A stretch of DNA of 64,000 bases from Epiperipatus broadwayi (GCA_028023455.1 JAQFVV010006198.1:34101979-34165978); one strand, 5' to 3'. Numbered from the stretch's first letter, positions 37,501 to 50,212 are shown. Translations and numbers: made by a program. The notes: generated by a model from the letters alone, not told the origin.

Positions 37501-38710
37501 AGAAAAGATAAATACATTTTAAATTTAAATAGCAACACATAATAGTAAAGCTAACTCAAACACAATACTAATAAGAAAAAATCATAGACTAATGTAACTT
37601 TCAAAATCAATGTAATTATGCCCCCGTCCCCATCCCAAGGAACTATTTCATTGCCTATATGTCTGTGTACATGAATGGGTATAAATATATTTACAAAAAA
37701 GAAAACGAAGATGATAAATTATAACAAAGGATAAAAAAATTAACAAGGCGGGGGGGGGGGGAACTATTACATTTATAAAGTTTTATTTCCAAGGTAGATT
37801 TGAAAATTTACTCTATTCATGCAAAGTGAATTTATTGATTCAAAATATTTGTATTAAAAAAAAGGGGTATTCCAAAAAGAAATATATTTATAACACAAAC
37901 ATGTAAAAAATGGGATTATATTTTATTAATAAATAAAATTTATTTTACAATATGTGCCAGTTAGCTATCAAAATTATTTTAACTTAGACAACAACAAAAA
38001 ATTGATTTATTTGTTGCTTAAAATTTTACATTTTTTTTTTATAAACTGATAGTAATTTTAATGATTTTTTTTAAAAAAAAGTTAATATTTAACCTTCTTA
38101 GCACTAAAACTTTATAAACAAGGTGTAATAAGAAAATGAAAAAAACATAAATATTTCATTTAATGAGTACACTAATTTTGCAAACCTGTCCTATAAATGT
38201 TTCCTATCAGTCATTTTTTGTAAAGATTTATTGTATGCCCCTGAAACTGTATATTTATCAAAAATACAGTTTGCAGTGTTTGGTAAGTACCCTTATTTGC
38301 ATTGAAAATAGTACTCCAATAATACTAGAGTAGTTTTATGAAAAATAACTTATGTAAAAAAATAACTTATTTTAGTAATCTATTGTATATTAAGATTAAA
38401 ATGAAAAATTAATTAATATTAACTCTACACAAATAATTCCATTTATGATAAAAATTAAAATTTTATTTATACGGTGTTACATACATGATATTTACATAAA
38501 ATTCATATATGTATTTTGAGCAAAAAAAAAAAAAGGAGGGTAGTGTAACTTCATTGATAGTAGTTGCCAAGGTTAGGCAGACAGAAAAAGTAAAGGTAGT
38601 AAAAGTTAGTCAGATAGAAAGAGAAAGTAAATAGGACTTTTTATTTTGGTTATAAGTATAGCTTTAGTTAAATTTCATGAAATAGTTTAAGCTTTACTTC
38701 ATTAGCATAT
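34581..38710. other. Intron sequence with diverged repeats
   Basis: Contains a 26-bp direct duplication (ATCTTCAATTTTATTCATAT and following) at about 34922-34973. Faded relatives of the 440-bp family lie at about 35220-35780 ('cttcatcagtgagatgcat', 'tactgatgaaaatcatattt'). A segment at 36470-36550 ('agagaaactggattaaactt') recurs at 52248-52290. An 11-base G tract lies at 37750-37760. No exon found. Confidence 0.45.
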
Positions 38711-39446
38711 AAAATCCATAATATATATATTTGTGTGCTTTGCACACAGATAATGAAGCTGATAACAGTAAATAAAATAAATAATATACAATTATTAAAG
38801 ATGAGCGCTTTTGGGAAAATTCATACTCCCATATCCATAGCTACTAGAATTTTGTTAAGAACTATACCCATGTTAATGCAAATGTATGCAAATTAATGTA
38901 AAGTGGCTACAGAGATCATTTTCGAGAAAGAAAAGCAGGCCTTTCTTCTATTGATTGAAATTGCCTAGCATCATATTATGAGAAGCCAGGACTAATATTG
39001 GAACCAGAGTAGCACAGCATAGATACCTTTATAATAAGACTAAAACTAAATGTGAAGGTAATTCAATCTTTGCTGAACATGAGAGATCCACTCGCCATAG
39101 TTTCCAACCAACCACTGCCAGTGTTGTCTGCTATGAGAGAAATGACATCAAATGCAAGGTCAGGAAAGCATGCTACATAGCAAGTGATCCTACATCAATC
39201 AACAGAAGAGAGGCCTGCTTTTTGCTTTCTCAAAAATGGTCTCTGTAGCCACTCTACATTAATTTGCATACATTTGCATTAACATGGGTATAGTTCTTAT
39301 AAAAATTCTAGTAGCTATGAATATGGGAGTATGAATCCTCCCGAAAGCGCTCAGCTTTAATAATTGTATAATATTATTTATTTTATTTACTGTTATCAGC
39401 TTCATTATCTGCGCGCAAAACGCATATATATATACTATGGATTAAA
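38711..39446. mobile_element. Long-TIR MITE or fold-back DNA element
   Basis: Left arm about 38711-38957 and right arm about 39190-39446 are inverted copies of roughly 245 bp. Paired blocks are 'gataatgaagctgataacag' with 'ctgttatcagcttcattatc', 'agaactatacccatgttaat' with 'attaacatgggtatagttct', and 'agcaggcctttcttct' with 'agaagagaggcctgct'. The ends read AAATCCATAATATATATA and the inverse of TATATATACTATGGATT. The interior is about 230 bp and non-coding. A 13-bp direct repeat TTAAATTTCATGA lies outside both arms (38668-38680 and 39442-39454) and might be part of the original target. Superfamily unresolved. Confidence 0.8.
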
Positions 39447-42400
39447 TTTCATGATAATTTAAAATTCAATTTATTAGTTTAGTACACATTTACACACACA
39501 AACACATTAAATTATTTGTGTGTACATGTTTGACAAATGTTAGTTAAAATTTCCATGGTTTAAATAACATATTAAAAGTTCAAGTTCAATTCTAAATAAA
39601 TTTCAAATAGATTGCTTTTCTTGTAATTAAATCTTTTTTTTTATTATTCATATAAGTTTAATTAAAAAAGATTCAAAATCACTCTTTTAATTAAATAATT
39701 TTGTTAAAATATGTTTTTGAAAATCAATATAATTATTTTTAAGTTCAAGATCAAAGTTTTTAATTAATTGATTTTGGTAACTGCTTTTTGAGGGACAGTG
39801 TAATTATTTTAATTATATTTAATCCTAGCTCATATAAATATATGACAAATGACCTAGACTTGTTTGTTAAATTCCACACAAGGTTTTTTTCTTGTAATAG
39901 AGATAGCTTAAAAAATAACTGTGATGATTTATCAGTAAACTTTCATGCTAACTAAATTAACTGCTCTATATGAAACAGAAGACATGAATGAGCAAAGAAA
40001 AACCCACAGAATCTCTCTGGGAGTGTTCATCTCAGCCAAAGTGGTATGCAGACTATTACCTCCAATGGCCTGAAGATGGTGTATCTGATGGAATAGAGAT
40101 GAGAATTCAAGTTTTGAAAGTGAAGATGAAGAAAATGAATGTACTGTATATCTGAAGAAGATTCGCAAATAAATTAGGTGAGTTTATTGTATTTATATTA
40201 GTTTCCTATTTAAGTACATATATGCGTCTTACATTCGGGGGTTACTTCCCCCCCCCCCAATTTTTGGCTTAAAATCTTACTGCGTCTTAAATTCAGGGGT
40301 ATCTTAAATTCGAAGTAATATGGTAATTCATGTGATGCTTGAGCTCTGAAAGTGTCAGCATTGAATCCAACACTGCTTCTAATAAATAATTGAATGGTGT
40401 ATAGCTCAGGAGTTCCTAAAAAAATTAAGCTTTAGAAATGACAGATCTGGAGACACAATACGTAGTAACTCTACTATATTGGTGAAAAAAATCTGCAGGG
40501 CATTTTAGCATTGCATTTAACTACACAAAGCACATTAATACTAAATATTTTATGAAGTAGACTGCGAAGACATTTGGGGGTGACTGGGGAGGATTTTAAG
40601 ATTTAAAAGAATCTGACTTTAGAATTCCTTACTAAATCTTTCTAATTTTATAATCCATATTAATTTAAAGTCTAAAGGCTATAAAAAAAGCTACTTGGTC
40701 GATTTTTATAACAACATGATCTATGATAAATATTTTCTACAAAATCACTAATATTTAACAACTATCTCTAGACTGTCTAATTAAAAGATCCTAGAATATA
40801 TAATTATCTTATCAACCACATGCACATAGAAAAAACAAAAAAATGAGCATATCCCTAATCCAGTCTCTAGTGGAAATAATAAAAGACAAAATGTTAATTT
40901 GGCTTATTTACCCACCAATACACCCCCCCCCTTCTCCAACTTTATTAAACAAACATATCTATTTTTATTCAAATATGACTGCTTAGAAAAGCTACAACCA
41001 TGAATTTGGAAAACACTTTACAAGATTCAGTTGTCTACTTCAATCTTAATGACTGTTTTCAATAGTGCTAAAAGAAATTTATTAATTTATAAATAATTTA
41101 TTATACATAAATACTCATATCAAATAACTAAGAATATGGAGAATGTTTTCATTCAATATTCCAATTTAACAATTTCACAGAAAAATAATGACTATTGTTA
41201 ATTTATTTTAGTACTTATGATAAATACAATTCATTGATGTAATTTACATTTTTTTATGTTGTTGATAATGAAGATATTAGGATTTAAATATCCTTTTTGT
41301 AATAAAGTAAGAAGTATTTATTTACAAGTGTTATCAAGAAAGCTATCAGATTTTGTAATATTTTTCCTTTATCTGTCATATAAATACCATTATTTAATTA
41401 AATAAATACATCTTCTTGAGCCCTCTATTGTAAACTTGAGCAATCAGCTTTGAATTCTGGACTTTACTGACAAAGACAGAAACCACAAACTGATCTGGAG
41501 ATGGGGATTTTATAGGACTATCCCAATCTGATGTTCAGTGATCACTCAAAATTTACTATACATGGCTCTAAAATGCTCTGGGAAACAAATAAGCACATGA
41601 GAATCTTAGTATTAATATAAATACTATATTTTCAGTTACATTAAGATATTTCATCACTGTAGGTTCACTCAGATATGACAGCTAATTTTCTTTTCCAAAA
41701 AAAAAAAAAAAAAAATCTGTTCTATTTAACCAAAATATTTCAAAATTGTTTAGTGAGTTTGGTTATATTCTTATATTACTATAATATTTATAGTTGCAAT
41801 TTATTGTTTTTTAAAGACATACAATTTTTTTTTTTTGATATCAAAAATACAAAACACATTCCCTACAATTTTTTTAAAACTATAAAAAAGAAAAACATCT
41901 AAATAAAAACAAAAATTGAACTGTTGTTAATAAAATATCAAAATATTTAGTTAACTGGTAATCTTAATACTCATAATAAAGTTTTTTTAGAAAATATTTT
42001 TTTTGCTACAACTTTTCTTTTTATTATTCTTTATTTACTTTTTAACACAGTATATTAATGCAAAAATAAGCCATCATCTTAATTTGATTGCTAAAGATGA
42101 AAAGAAAAAATAATATTGCTGTACGATAATCTTATTGCCATAATATATTGTATTCCTTTTTTGCACTTTTAAATTTACAAATGTGATTATTACTGATGTT
42201 CCTTAAAATTTTGACTGACTAGCAGTCTTTTTCATATAGACTTGAGATTTAACATTTGCCCTGATAAAAATTATTAATCTGTTTTCCATATAAGACTTTG
42301 AAAACACAGACTTCATTTGCAAAACAGACTATACTGTAGAGCACTGCAATGACATAATCAGTATTTTTCAGTTATTATACATATATAGCTTGTTTACATA

Positions 42401-43530
42401 TAAACAAATTTTACTTCTTTTTTTTTGTTTATCTATGTTGTGTGGGATGATGATGATAAAGCCCTATCACAAGGTTATTATAACTTGCCCTATTCATAAA
42501 GTATGTATTCATAAATGTACATATAATTTTTTTGTGGTTGTTGTTTTGTGTGGGTTTTGTTTAAAGAACCAAATAGAGAAATTAAAAATAATATAGAGAT
42601 TTGTCTGTAAACTTATATATGTATGCACATGCATATAATGGTTATAAATTATTATTTAAAGTAATAATTTATTACTCAAGAATTTTATTTATTTTTTGTC
42701 TGATTTATAAAAAACAGACAAAAAGATGTATTTTTCCATTTTGTTTTAATCTGTCTTTTAAAAATTAGATTTTGTAATTTTTTTTATCAAGATAAGTTGG
42801 AAGGTAAAAATTAAGAAATTTTTATTTATTTAATATGTTTAACTTGTTATTCAAAAAAAAAAAAACAGCAATAGGGATAAAAAAAATTTTATTTTTTGGT
42901 AACATTTTTGTTATTTTATAATCTTTTGTTATTAATTAATTAAAAAAAAAACTTTTCTGGTAATTAAATTGATATAAAGAAGTATATATATATATACCAG
43001 TTGATATAAAAGATAGACTAGTGACATTTTGAGAAATAATTTTCAGAGGTAATATAATCCTGCTAAAAATAGAAAAGAGCTTGTCAGTAGTTTTTGTAAA
43101 AAGTTTTTAGTTAAAACGAATGATTATCCCTAGAAAAAAATGGCAATCATGTTTAGGAAGTTATGTGTGATTATTAAAAGAACCTGAAGTGAAAACAGTT
43201 TGAGTTGAAGCCATCCTAATAAACCTTTAGATCTTGAAGCTCAAATTATTTTTTGGCCACCATGCAGATAAGCAAAGAAAGCAATATGGAATAAATTCAT
43301 TGCAGTACACTGGACTTCCTTGTCATCATTGCCATGTGATCCTATTACTATCTGTCTACTGGAAAATGATGTGAAATGTTTAAGGTAAAAGAATTCTTGA
43401 ATCCTTAGAAGCCCTGTTTTTTATAGGCACATGATGTTTGAAGCCCTAAGATTAGTCCTTAATGAAAAGAGATAAAGTAAAAGAAGAATGGAATAGAACT
43501 TACTTGTGTTTATTAATTTTTTTCTAAACT
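39447..43530. other. Intron sequence, no gene
   Basis: AT-rich, with C tracts at about 40249-40258 and 40923-40930. A faded repeat at 41430-41560 ('ctgatctggagatggggatt') is related to the 440-bp family core. No coding similarity. Confidence 0.4.
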
Positions 43531-43545
43531 AACTCCAGATGTTTA

Positions 43546-43660
43546 GTCAAGCGTTGTTAGCCGAGAGGTCATCGCACCTGCCTTGCAAGCAAGTAGTTGG
43601 TTGCAGACGGGTGTCGGTTCGAGTCCCAGCCGATGCTATGACATATGAGGAAAAAAAAAA
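43546..43660 (+). mobile_element. tRNA-derived SINE (about 115 bp) with exact 15-bp target duplication
   Basis: AACTCCAGATGTTTA occurs at 43531-43545 and again, exactly, at 43661-43675. Between them are a tRNA-like head, a short unrelated tail (TATGACATATGAGG) and a run of 10 A (the junction with the duplicate adds two more). This is the signature of L1/RTE-type retrotransposition of a pol III transcript. There is no body beyond the tRNA-related part, so it is a minimal SINE or a retroposed tRNA. Confidence 0.95.
43551..43636 (+). tRNA. tRNA-like head of the SINE (pseudo-tRNA)
   Basis: The first six bases GCGTTG pair with the last six CGATGC with two wobbles. The A-box-like TTAGCCGAGAGG and the perfect B box GGTTCGAGTCC are in place. 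A possible anticodon arm is CCTGC-CTTGCAA-GCAAG, which would give TGC, but it has one mismatch. The T stem pairs poorly and there is an extra-long stretch between anticodon arm and T arm, as in Leu/Ser-type tRNAs. This, the A tail and the duplications mark it as a retroposed relative rather than a working tRNA gene. Confidence 0.7.
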
Positions 43661-43675
43661 AACTCCAGATGTTTA

Positions 43676-46112
43676 TTCGCTATTGTAATCTAAGTGTTTT
43701 AAAAGAAACAATACATCCAGGAAGTAAGGCTGTTTATTTGTTTATCATAATTTTATTTTCATTTTATATACATTTATAAATAGAAAATTTGATTTATATA
43801 AGAATATATAGTGTAAATATAGATTTATACTTTTAAATTTAAATCAAAATTATGATATTTAAAACTTTTAATCTCATGATTTTTTCTTTCTTCAAATTGT
43901 ATTATCAAATAAATATGTGTATATGAATCTGAAATTATTTTTTTTTTAATTTATAATCAAAGAATCAGAGGGTAAGGGTTTTTCCATTTATCTTAAACAT
44001 ATACAGATTTTTTTTTTTTTTTTTGATGTATTAATTAAATTATTCTTCTGTTTTAAAATATTGGTGATGGAATCTAGCTTTCTTAACACAGTACACATTT
44101 GGGATTAATAAATTATATTAAGTTATAACCTATTTTAGTAATTGTTTAGTTATCTCCATATCTCATTCCATACAAATTTGAATTATCTAATTTTACTATC
44201 CATCTGCTTACCCTGAGAATTAAAAGAGTATTGAGAAAGCTTATATCATCAGGATTACAACATTGGGAATTTTAAGTCAGTATTCTCTCTTGGAAAATGG
44301 CATGAAATGGCAAGTTTGAATTAGGTCTTTCAAAAATGGTCATAGAAAGAGATCAGGAAATATAGCTAATAACTATTATTTTGATCTCTTTCATAATAAT
44401 ATAAGTAATTTGATATTAGAACTTGTTTGATTATTTATCTTGGCTTGAAATAATCCCATCTGTGGTGTGCAGACTTGGCATTATTTTGGATTTGTGCACA
44501 CCACGTGTCAGGCTGATAATAATCAAGGCCATGTAAGGGGAAATTAAAAGATAGTTTTTATTACATAATTTTATTAAATTAAATAGCTGCCCTGCTTATT
44601 ACACGTCATTGACTAAGCTTGGTCTAATAATCAGGTCTTAAAAGCATTCCCGATATATATATATATATGCATTATACACGACTAAGTACCCATATTTGTA
44701 AGCCATACTTCCAATATACAGCACACATCTATATATGCGTAACATCCTATAAAAAAAACAATAATTACTTTTTAATGTATAAATATATGGTAATTTTAAA
44801 GTATATGTAAAAAAAACCCAGAAGTAAACTATGAGTATTAAATAGAAAATTTTAATACCATATTAGTACTTATATATTTAAGTAAAATAAAATATCTGCT
44901 TTGAAATAAATATTTTAATAAATCTAATGAATTATAATGGTGATAATATATTTATAAAAACTATAACAAATAATGGAAGTACTTTCAATTAATTTCTTAA
45001 TCTTCTTCAACTGAAGTATTTATAAAACAATAACAAACAATAGAAGTGCTTTCAATTAATTTCTTAACCTTCTTCATCTGAAAACTATGGTTAGGGTTTT
45101 TATAAATATATTATCATATTCATTATTTTTATTATACATTTTTTATTATCTTCAAAATATAAAGTGAAACTTGTGCAGATTTAAAAAAAATGAATCGAAA
45201 TATTTCAAAGGCCCAAATAAATTTACTCTTGTAATATACAAAAAAATACTAAAAATATGTTATATCTTTCCATGTCATCTTATATTTTAATTTTAAATTA
45301 TAATTATTTTAATTTAAAACAATAAAACTAATGAGCACCCATTTTTCATGCTGCATTATAATATTGATATCGTATTAGAAGCTGTTTTAGCATAAATCTA
45401 TTTTATATTCCAATAATTCTTTAATATCAGAATTGATTAAGAAGAATAAAAATGTCAATTTATTAGAAATTCGACAAATTATTGGGAACTTATCAAAAAT
45501 TTGCCATAATTTAATGTTTCTGCTTAAAAACAGAGGCAATTTTTTTTTAAATAAGGGTGTTATTTATGTATATAATTATTAAGTAAGATTTCTTTTTGTA
45601 TATAAAAAAAATTATTGCCATTATTTTACATAAAGTATCATAATTTACCAAGTCATTCAGATTTTGAATTATTGCATACTAATGATATGCATATATTTTG
45701 AGAATATTGGGTTGGGGTGGATCTCCTTCCACATTAAGAAAAAACATTATCATTCTAATGTACTATTTTAAAAAAGATCCTAAAATCTTTGAATTAGGGT
45801 AGAAAAATTCAGAAAGTGTCTAACTGAAATTTATTTTCATTTAAATAAAGGATTTCTGGTCAATTTTCTGGGATTATTATATTTTTCCATTGACTGTATA
45901 ATTTTTCTATTAGTGCCTATAAAAAATAATATTATAGACTTCTGCCGAAATTTCATAAAGTGAACGGAAACAAATTGGAGTATGGATCGGTAAAAATAAG
46001 GATGCATAAAAACTTGCAGGTAAGAAATAATTTTCAAATAACTGTACCTACATTTCAAAGAAATTCTTTTCAAAGATTTACTTCAAAAGACATTATCATA
46101 AAAAATAATTAC
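43676..46112. other. Intron sequence with a local 66-bp duplication
   Basis: 44951-45016 and 45017-45082 are diverged tandem copies ('aagtactttcaattaatttc' and 'aagtgctttcaattaatttc', then 'ttcttaatcttcttcaactg' and 'ttcttaaccttcttcatctg'). Otherwise AT-rich with T runs (44009-44024) and an (AT)n tract at 44655-44668. Confidence 0.5.
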
Positions 46113-46238
46113 CTCTACTTCTTTGCATATAGTTTTAGAAGATTCATCTCCCAGGTCACTCTTGGCTATTACATCAGTCAATTTATGTACAATCACATCA
46201 AATGGTCCTTGATCTGCTAAGGGCTTATTTAGATCAAT
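46113..46238 (-). CDS. ITPK1: ITPK1 coding exon (first one found in the window)
   Basis: Internal exon of inositol-tetrakisphosphate 1-kinase, the ATP-grasp enzyme that phosphorylates inositol tris/tetrakisphosphates on the route to higher inositol phosphates in the cytosol. The 126-bp exon reads 42 codons in phase 0. It begins IDLNKPLADQGPFDVIVHKL and ends at KEVE. The 'L..P...QGP.DVI.HKLTDVI' block is the conserved N-terminal region of animal ITPK1. It is bounded by a pyrimidine-rich acceptor (TTTTGCAG) and a GTAATT donor. The exon starts at about residue 40 of the protein, so at least one upstream coding exon exists. I could not find it between here and the right edge. Family assignment is from recognition of conserved blocks across six phase-compatible exons. 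Confidence 0.9.
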
Positions 46239-47119
46239 CTGCAAAATAAAGAAAATAATAAGATTAGTAAGTTTAACAGTTAGTCTACTCACTCAAATAC
46301 ACATAAAAACATGTAAACATATTTATCATAAAGTTAATGATGGAAGCATTTTACTTGTAATTATAAACACTGAACTATTTCTATTTACCTAGTTTAATTG
46401 TTAAATGATTTTATACTTTTCCAAACACACATCAGCATATAAAACATTTCAAGTATGTTCTTTCTTTTTTCAAGTGTTAATCCTGACCAGGTTGAGTGAA
46501 AGTAGCATGGAAATTGATCCAGTAACGTCAAGATTTGTGAATACTGAATTTAAAGTGACAATCTAACCAATTAGCTATCCTGTCAAGAGCATCAGCCACT
46601 AGAAATTTTGAAAAATTATCTATAAGGATTCTCTTGATTATCCATTTTTTTCTTTAAGGGCAAAATTAATTAGAAGTTTCCAAACATGATGGATTGTCAC
46701 ACTAGACTGACTTATGTTTATTCGGCATTATAATGTGAGCAACACCTTTAAATTTTATTCTTGTAATTTTCCCCTTGTACTCAACAGTCTTGTTATCTCC
46801 CAATAAAACATAAGTTCAATGGTATATTCATGTTCTACTACATTACACACATTTTTTTGCCTCTCTAATCATTACATTATATTGTTTTAATTAGTTTCCA
46901 TAGGATAGCTGTTTTCACTTATGCCTATCCTTTCAAATTCATATGATATTCACAGAAGCAAATATTGTTTTTAGCATTTCAAATATAGGTTTGAGCATTT
47001 CAAATATAGGTTTGTGAAAGTTATAGAGTTGGAAAGCTGATCTGATATTATTTGATTTCAGATTTTCTTCAGTTTGTGTGTAATATCTAATATGTGTAGA
47101 TTCATCACAATACCCATCA
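46239..47119. other. Upstream ITPK1 intron, no exon found
   Basis: Includes a 21-bp direct duplication (GCATTTCAAATATAGGTTTG) at about 46974-47014. The upstream coding exon of ITPK1 was not recognised here. Confidence 0.45.
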
Positions 47120-47645
47120 TTAAAATAAGCAAAATTCTCCATACAGTAGTGCCACTCAGTGCAAGCCAGAATAATCAATGGATGCAAGGTTTGCAGATAA
47201 AATCCCTATCCTAGTGCCTATTCATCCAATATCTCCAGAATAGTTTCTAGCTTATGAATTTCATCAGTGAGGAGACTTGGATCTGAGAGCACTGCACCTA
47301 GATCTTAAGATCTAATGCAACCCTCCAGCAGCCATCTTTTATCTCTACTTAACTGCAAAACTACGAATCTAAAACTGAACATAATAATATTTTCAATTCA
47401 AGCTCATTAGTTTATATAGTCATATAGGTCTGAACTCAGTTCAGTAATCATACATTTTGGTGTCTTTGGTTTTTTAATAACCATAGCCACCACTATCCTA
47501 TTAGGCAGGATTGCTATTAAACCACTAAACATCACCTGTATCCATTGATTACTCTGGCTTGTATTGAGTGGCATTACTGTATGGAGAGTTTTGCCTGTTT
47601 TAACAGCTTAAGCAAGTGTAATAAACGGTGATCATGTAATGTTTA
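47120..47645 (-). repeat. ~440-bp repeat family unit plus an inverted tail piece
   Basis: Minus-oriented unit with 'attctccatacagtagtgcc', 'ccaatatctccagaatagtt', 'cagtgaggagacttggatct', 'ccctccagcagccatctttt', 'tgaactcagttcagtaatca'. After about 47520 the orientation switches: 'atccattgattactctggct', 'tactgtatggagagttttgc' read forward. The element is therefore bounded by an inverted repeat of about 55 bp built from the unit's own tail. Confidence 0.8.
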
Positions 47646-48466
47646 ATACCCATCATTGTTTATTTTCCTTTGACGCTTCCATTTCTTGTAATAACAGCTG
47701 ATGGGATGACATTCTTCACAAGACTTTGTTCTACTTTATTCCAATCCACTGATTTCTGAAGAAACTTATTTCATTCCATTCCATAGTGACAATATAACTC
47801 TGCTTATTGTGTTTTCATCATGAGTGAATGTATATGCTAAGTATTTTCTTGTTGCTAAATATTTTCTTGTGTATATAGTTTTCTTTAAATGATAGTTTTG
47901 ATTTTGCAATGAGGTGATCTTGTCACAAAAGAACATCTAAAAATGCAAATTGTGTTCTTGTTCTAATTCTGTCATGAATTTAATTGAAGATGTGTGCAAA
48001 CAATATCTGTAATGATGCTTCACCATAAAGCCATACAACAATATATTATTAACATGCCAATGCCAGACTTTGGAGGAGATAGTTGTGATTTCAATTCTTT
48101 CCATGTAAATTTTACTAATCAAAGGTAATAGTGAACAAACAGAGAGCGATTCCTTGATTTTATTGGGAAAAAATTGGCATTGTATTTTGTTAAAAGTATG
48201 TTGTTATAATGGAGAATGTTAAAATTTTGATTAGAATATATCAATAGGAAGAGTTCTGATTTGTAAGCTACTGCTAACACATTCAATCTTTTTTTTTTTA
48301 CAATAGATGCTTTATTACTAGATACATTTGTGAATAAACTTTCCGTATCAAGTCTTAAAAATAAAACTGCTCTTTCTATAAGTAAATTTTGTGCTCAAAA
48401 CTCTCAAAATAATCTTGGATAAATAAAAAATTAAATGATTTAAAACTCTTCATACTTCATTACATT
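47646..48466. other. Intron sequence, no feature recognised
   Basis: The minus-strand frame at 47937-48122 has no recognised family. A short T run lies at 48291-48299. Confidence 0.35.
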
Positions 48467-48474
48467 CTTTAATG

Positions 48475-48644
48475 CAGTGGCTCTCAACCTTCCTAATGCC
48501 AGACCCTTTGTTGCGGTGACTTCCAGCCTTTAATTTTGCTACTGTTATGAATCGAAAATGTATTTTCCAATGATCTTAGGCTCTCCCTGTGAAAGGGTTG
48601 TTCAACCTTCAAAGGGGTCATGACTCACAGGTTGAGAACAGCTG
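48475..48644. mobile_element. SPIN-like hAT MITE (170 bp) with 8-bp duplication
   Basis: Ends CAGTGGCTCTCAACCTT and, inverted, CAGCTGTTCTCAACCTGTG. Interior blocks 'AATTTTGCTACTGTTATGAA', 'TCTTAGGCT', 'CCTGTGAAAGGGTTGTTC' and 'CAAAGGGGTCATGACTCACA' match, as I recall it, the SPIN family of hAT elements known for spread between distant animals. Flanks CTTTAATG (48467-48474) and CTTTAATA (48645-48652) are the 8-bp hAT duplication with one change. Internally deleted relative to the family. The family name is from memory. The hAT-MITE structure is read directly. Confidence 0.85.
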
Positions 48645-48699
48645 CTTTAATAAGATAAAAAAATTTAATTATATTTTTTTTCTGTTATAAACCATCTAC

Positions 48700-48965
48700 A
48701 CATCTTAGTCAAAATAAGTCATAGATCACATGACCTGCTCAACAAGCTTTGAGATATAAACAATGAGCATTGCCAATGACCTGCTCAACAAGCTTTGTGA
48801 TAAATGCTTAGCCAGAGAAAGCATTTAAAATATCTGTCAGGACCCCCCCCCCCATCTCTGATGATGGTTTCATGCTTTGGCACTCCTCAGAGGCGCTAGG
48901 ATAGCTTCAGACACTAGATCTAAAAATACCAACCCAAAGCCAGCATTTATCTATACATCTTATTT
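48700..48965. repeat. Diverged interspersed repeat with a 22-bp internal duplication
   Basis: GACCTGCTCAACAAGCTTTG occurs at about 48731 and again at about 48779. A C tract is at 48843-48853. The 3' part ('cctcagaggcgctaggatag', 'taaaaataccaacccaaagc') resembles 16850-16920. Confidence 0.55.
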
Positions 48966-50212
48966 GTCAATATATGTATTAAATAAAACTTTTTTTATTT
49001 TTTTAACAACTGCCTTGATTTTTTTTATTAAACAATCTTTAAAACATAATTTCTCTGCCAAATGTCATTACTTTATCTTTGCAATTCTTCTGTTTCTCTA
49101 TTTCCCTTTCAATTAAAATATTATTTCATTTTCACTTTGTTGGCAATCTTTCTCCACATAATTAAAATTTCTACAATACCTTTTCCATTCTGTCACCAAC
49201 ACAATACAATACTTTTAAATTTTATTTAACTCACCTATCTCCTTTTTTTTTTTAAAAAAAAAAAGAATTTAAATAGCCTATTTATATAGTGCTGACTACA
49301 TTGTTTATTCATATCATAAATAAAAATAAAAGTTGTAACATTTCTTTCAGTTTATCAATTTCATATCTTCTAATGATATGAGATTTTTTATTTCATAATG
49401 TAATTCTAGACTTGATATGATCTAACTTGTAAATATTTAGGGCTCAATAGAAGGATGACAAAAGAAAAAATAAGCATCAATGAGTAAAAAAAAAAACTCA
49501 ATCAGTTATATGATTTTTAAAAGCCAATATTGACTCATGGCATCTAAGAATAATGATAAATAAAATTGGGCTGGATAGAAAGCAATGTAAACAAACTACC
49601 ACTGACAAAAAATAAATGTTATAACTTTGTCATAGTATTGCTTAATTATCCAACTAGCTGTATTAATCCAAAAAATAAATCTCAATTCTATAACAAAAAA
49701 AAACCTTGGTCAGTTAGTTCCAAGATATGTGGCTAATACTATTTCTAAATTTACTCTGGATTAATACATAATTAAACTAAAATATGTTCTAACAAAAAAT
49801 TGTTGAAATATAAATTGTTTTGATTTAAATTACATCCTCATTACCAAAATACTGTTTTCCTTACAAATTTTTTTTCACTTCCTTTGTTTCTTACTTTAAC
49901 TTTTTATACTCTTTTCTTCCTTTTCAACTATTTTTCTATTAGTTTTCAATTAAGTATTAATTATAAAAAAAGTGATATAATTATTACTATTGTAGTAATT
50001 AAAAATCAAAAACAATTATTTTAGCTAGCCATAATTAATCTATTAAAATTCGTACTATCTTTCATTTTAGTTATAATGTTATACCCATTCCATTATTTCC
50101 AATTAGAATGATCAGTTTTTAAAATTTAACTTGGAGACCAAAAAATTGGTAAGAAGAAAATATGTATATTTATTGTATTTTTAAATAGTACAATTATGGA
50201 AAAAAATAAAAT
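48966..50212. other. AT-rich sequence, no feature recognised
   Basis: Pyrimidine-rich to 49250, where T9/A9 runs form a short hairpin-like tract. Nothing else. Confidence 0.35.

Noticed and set aside
43551-43636. Functional tRNA gene
   Set aside because: Stem mismatches, an A tail and exact flanking duplications show a retroposed SINE rather than a working tRNA gene.
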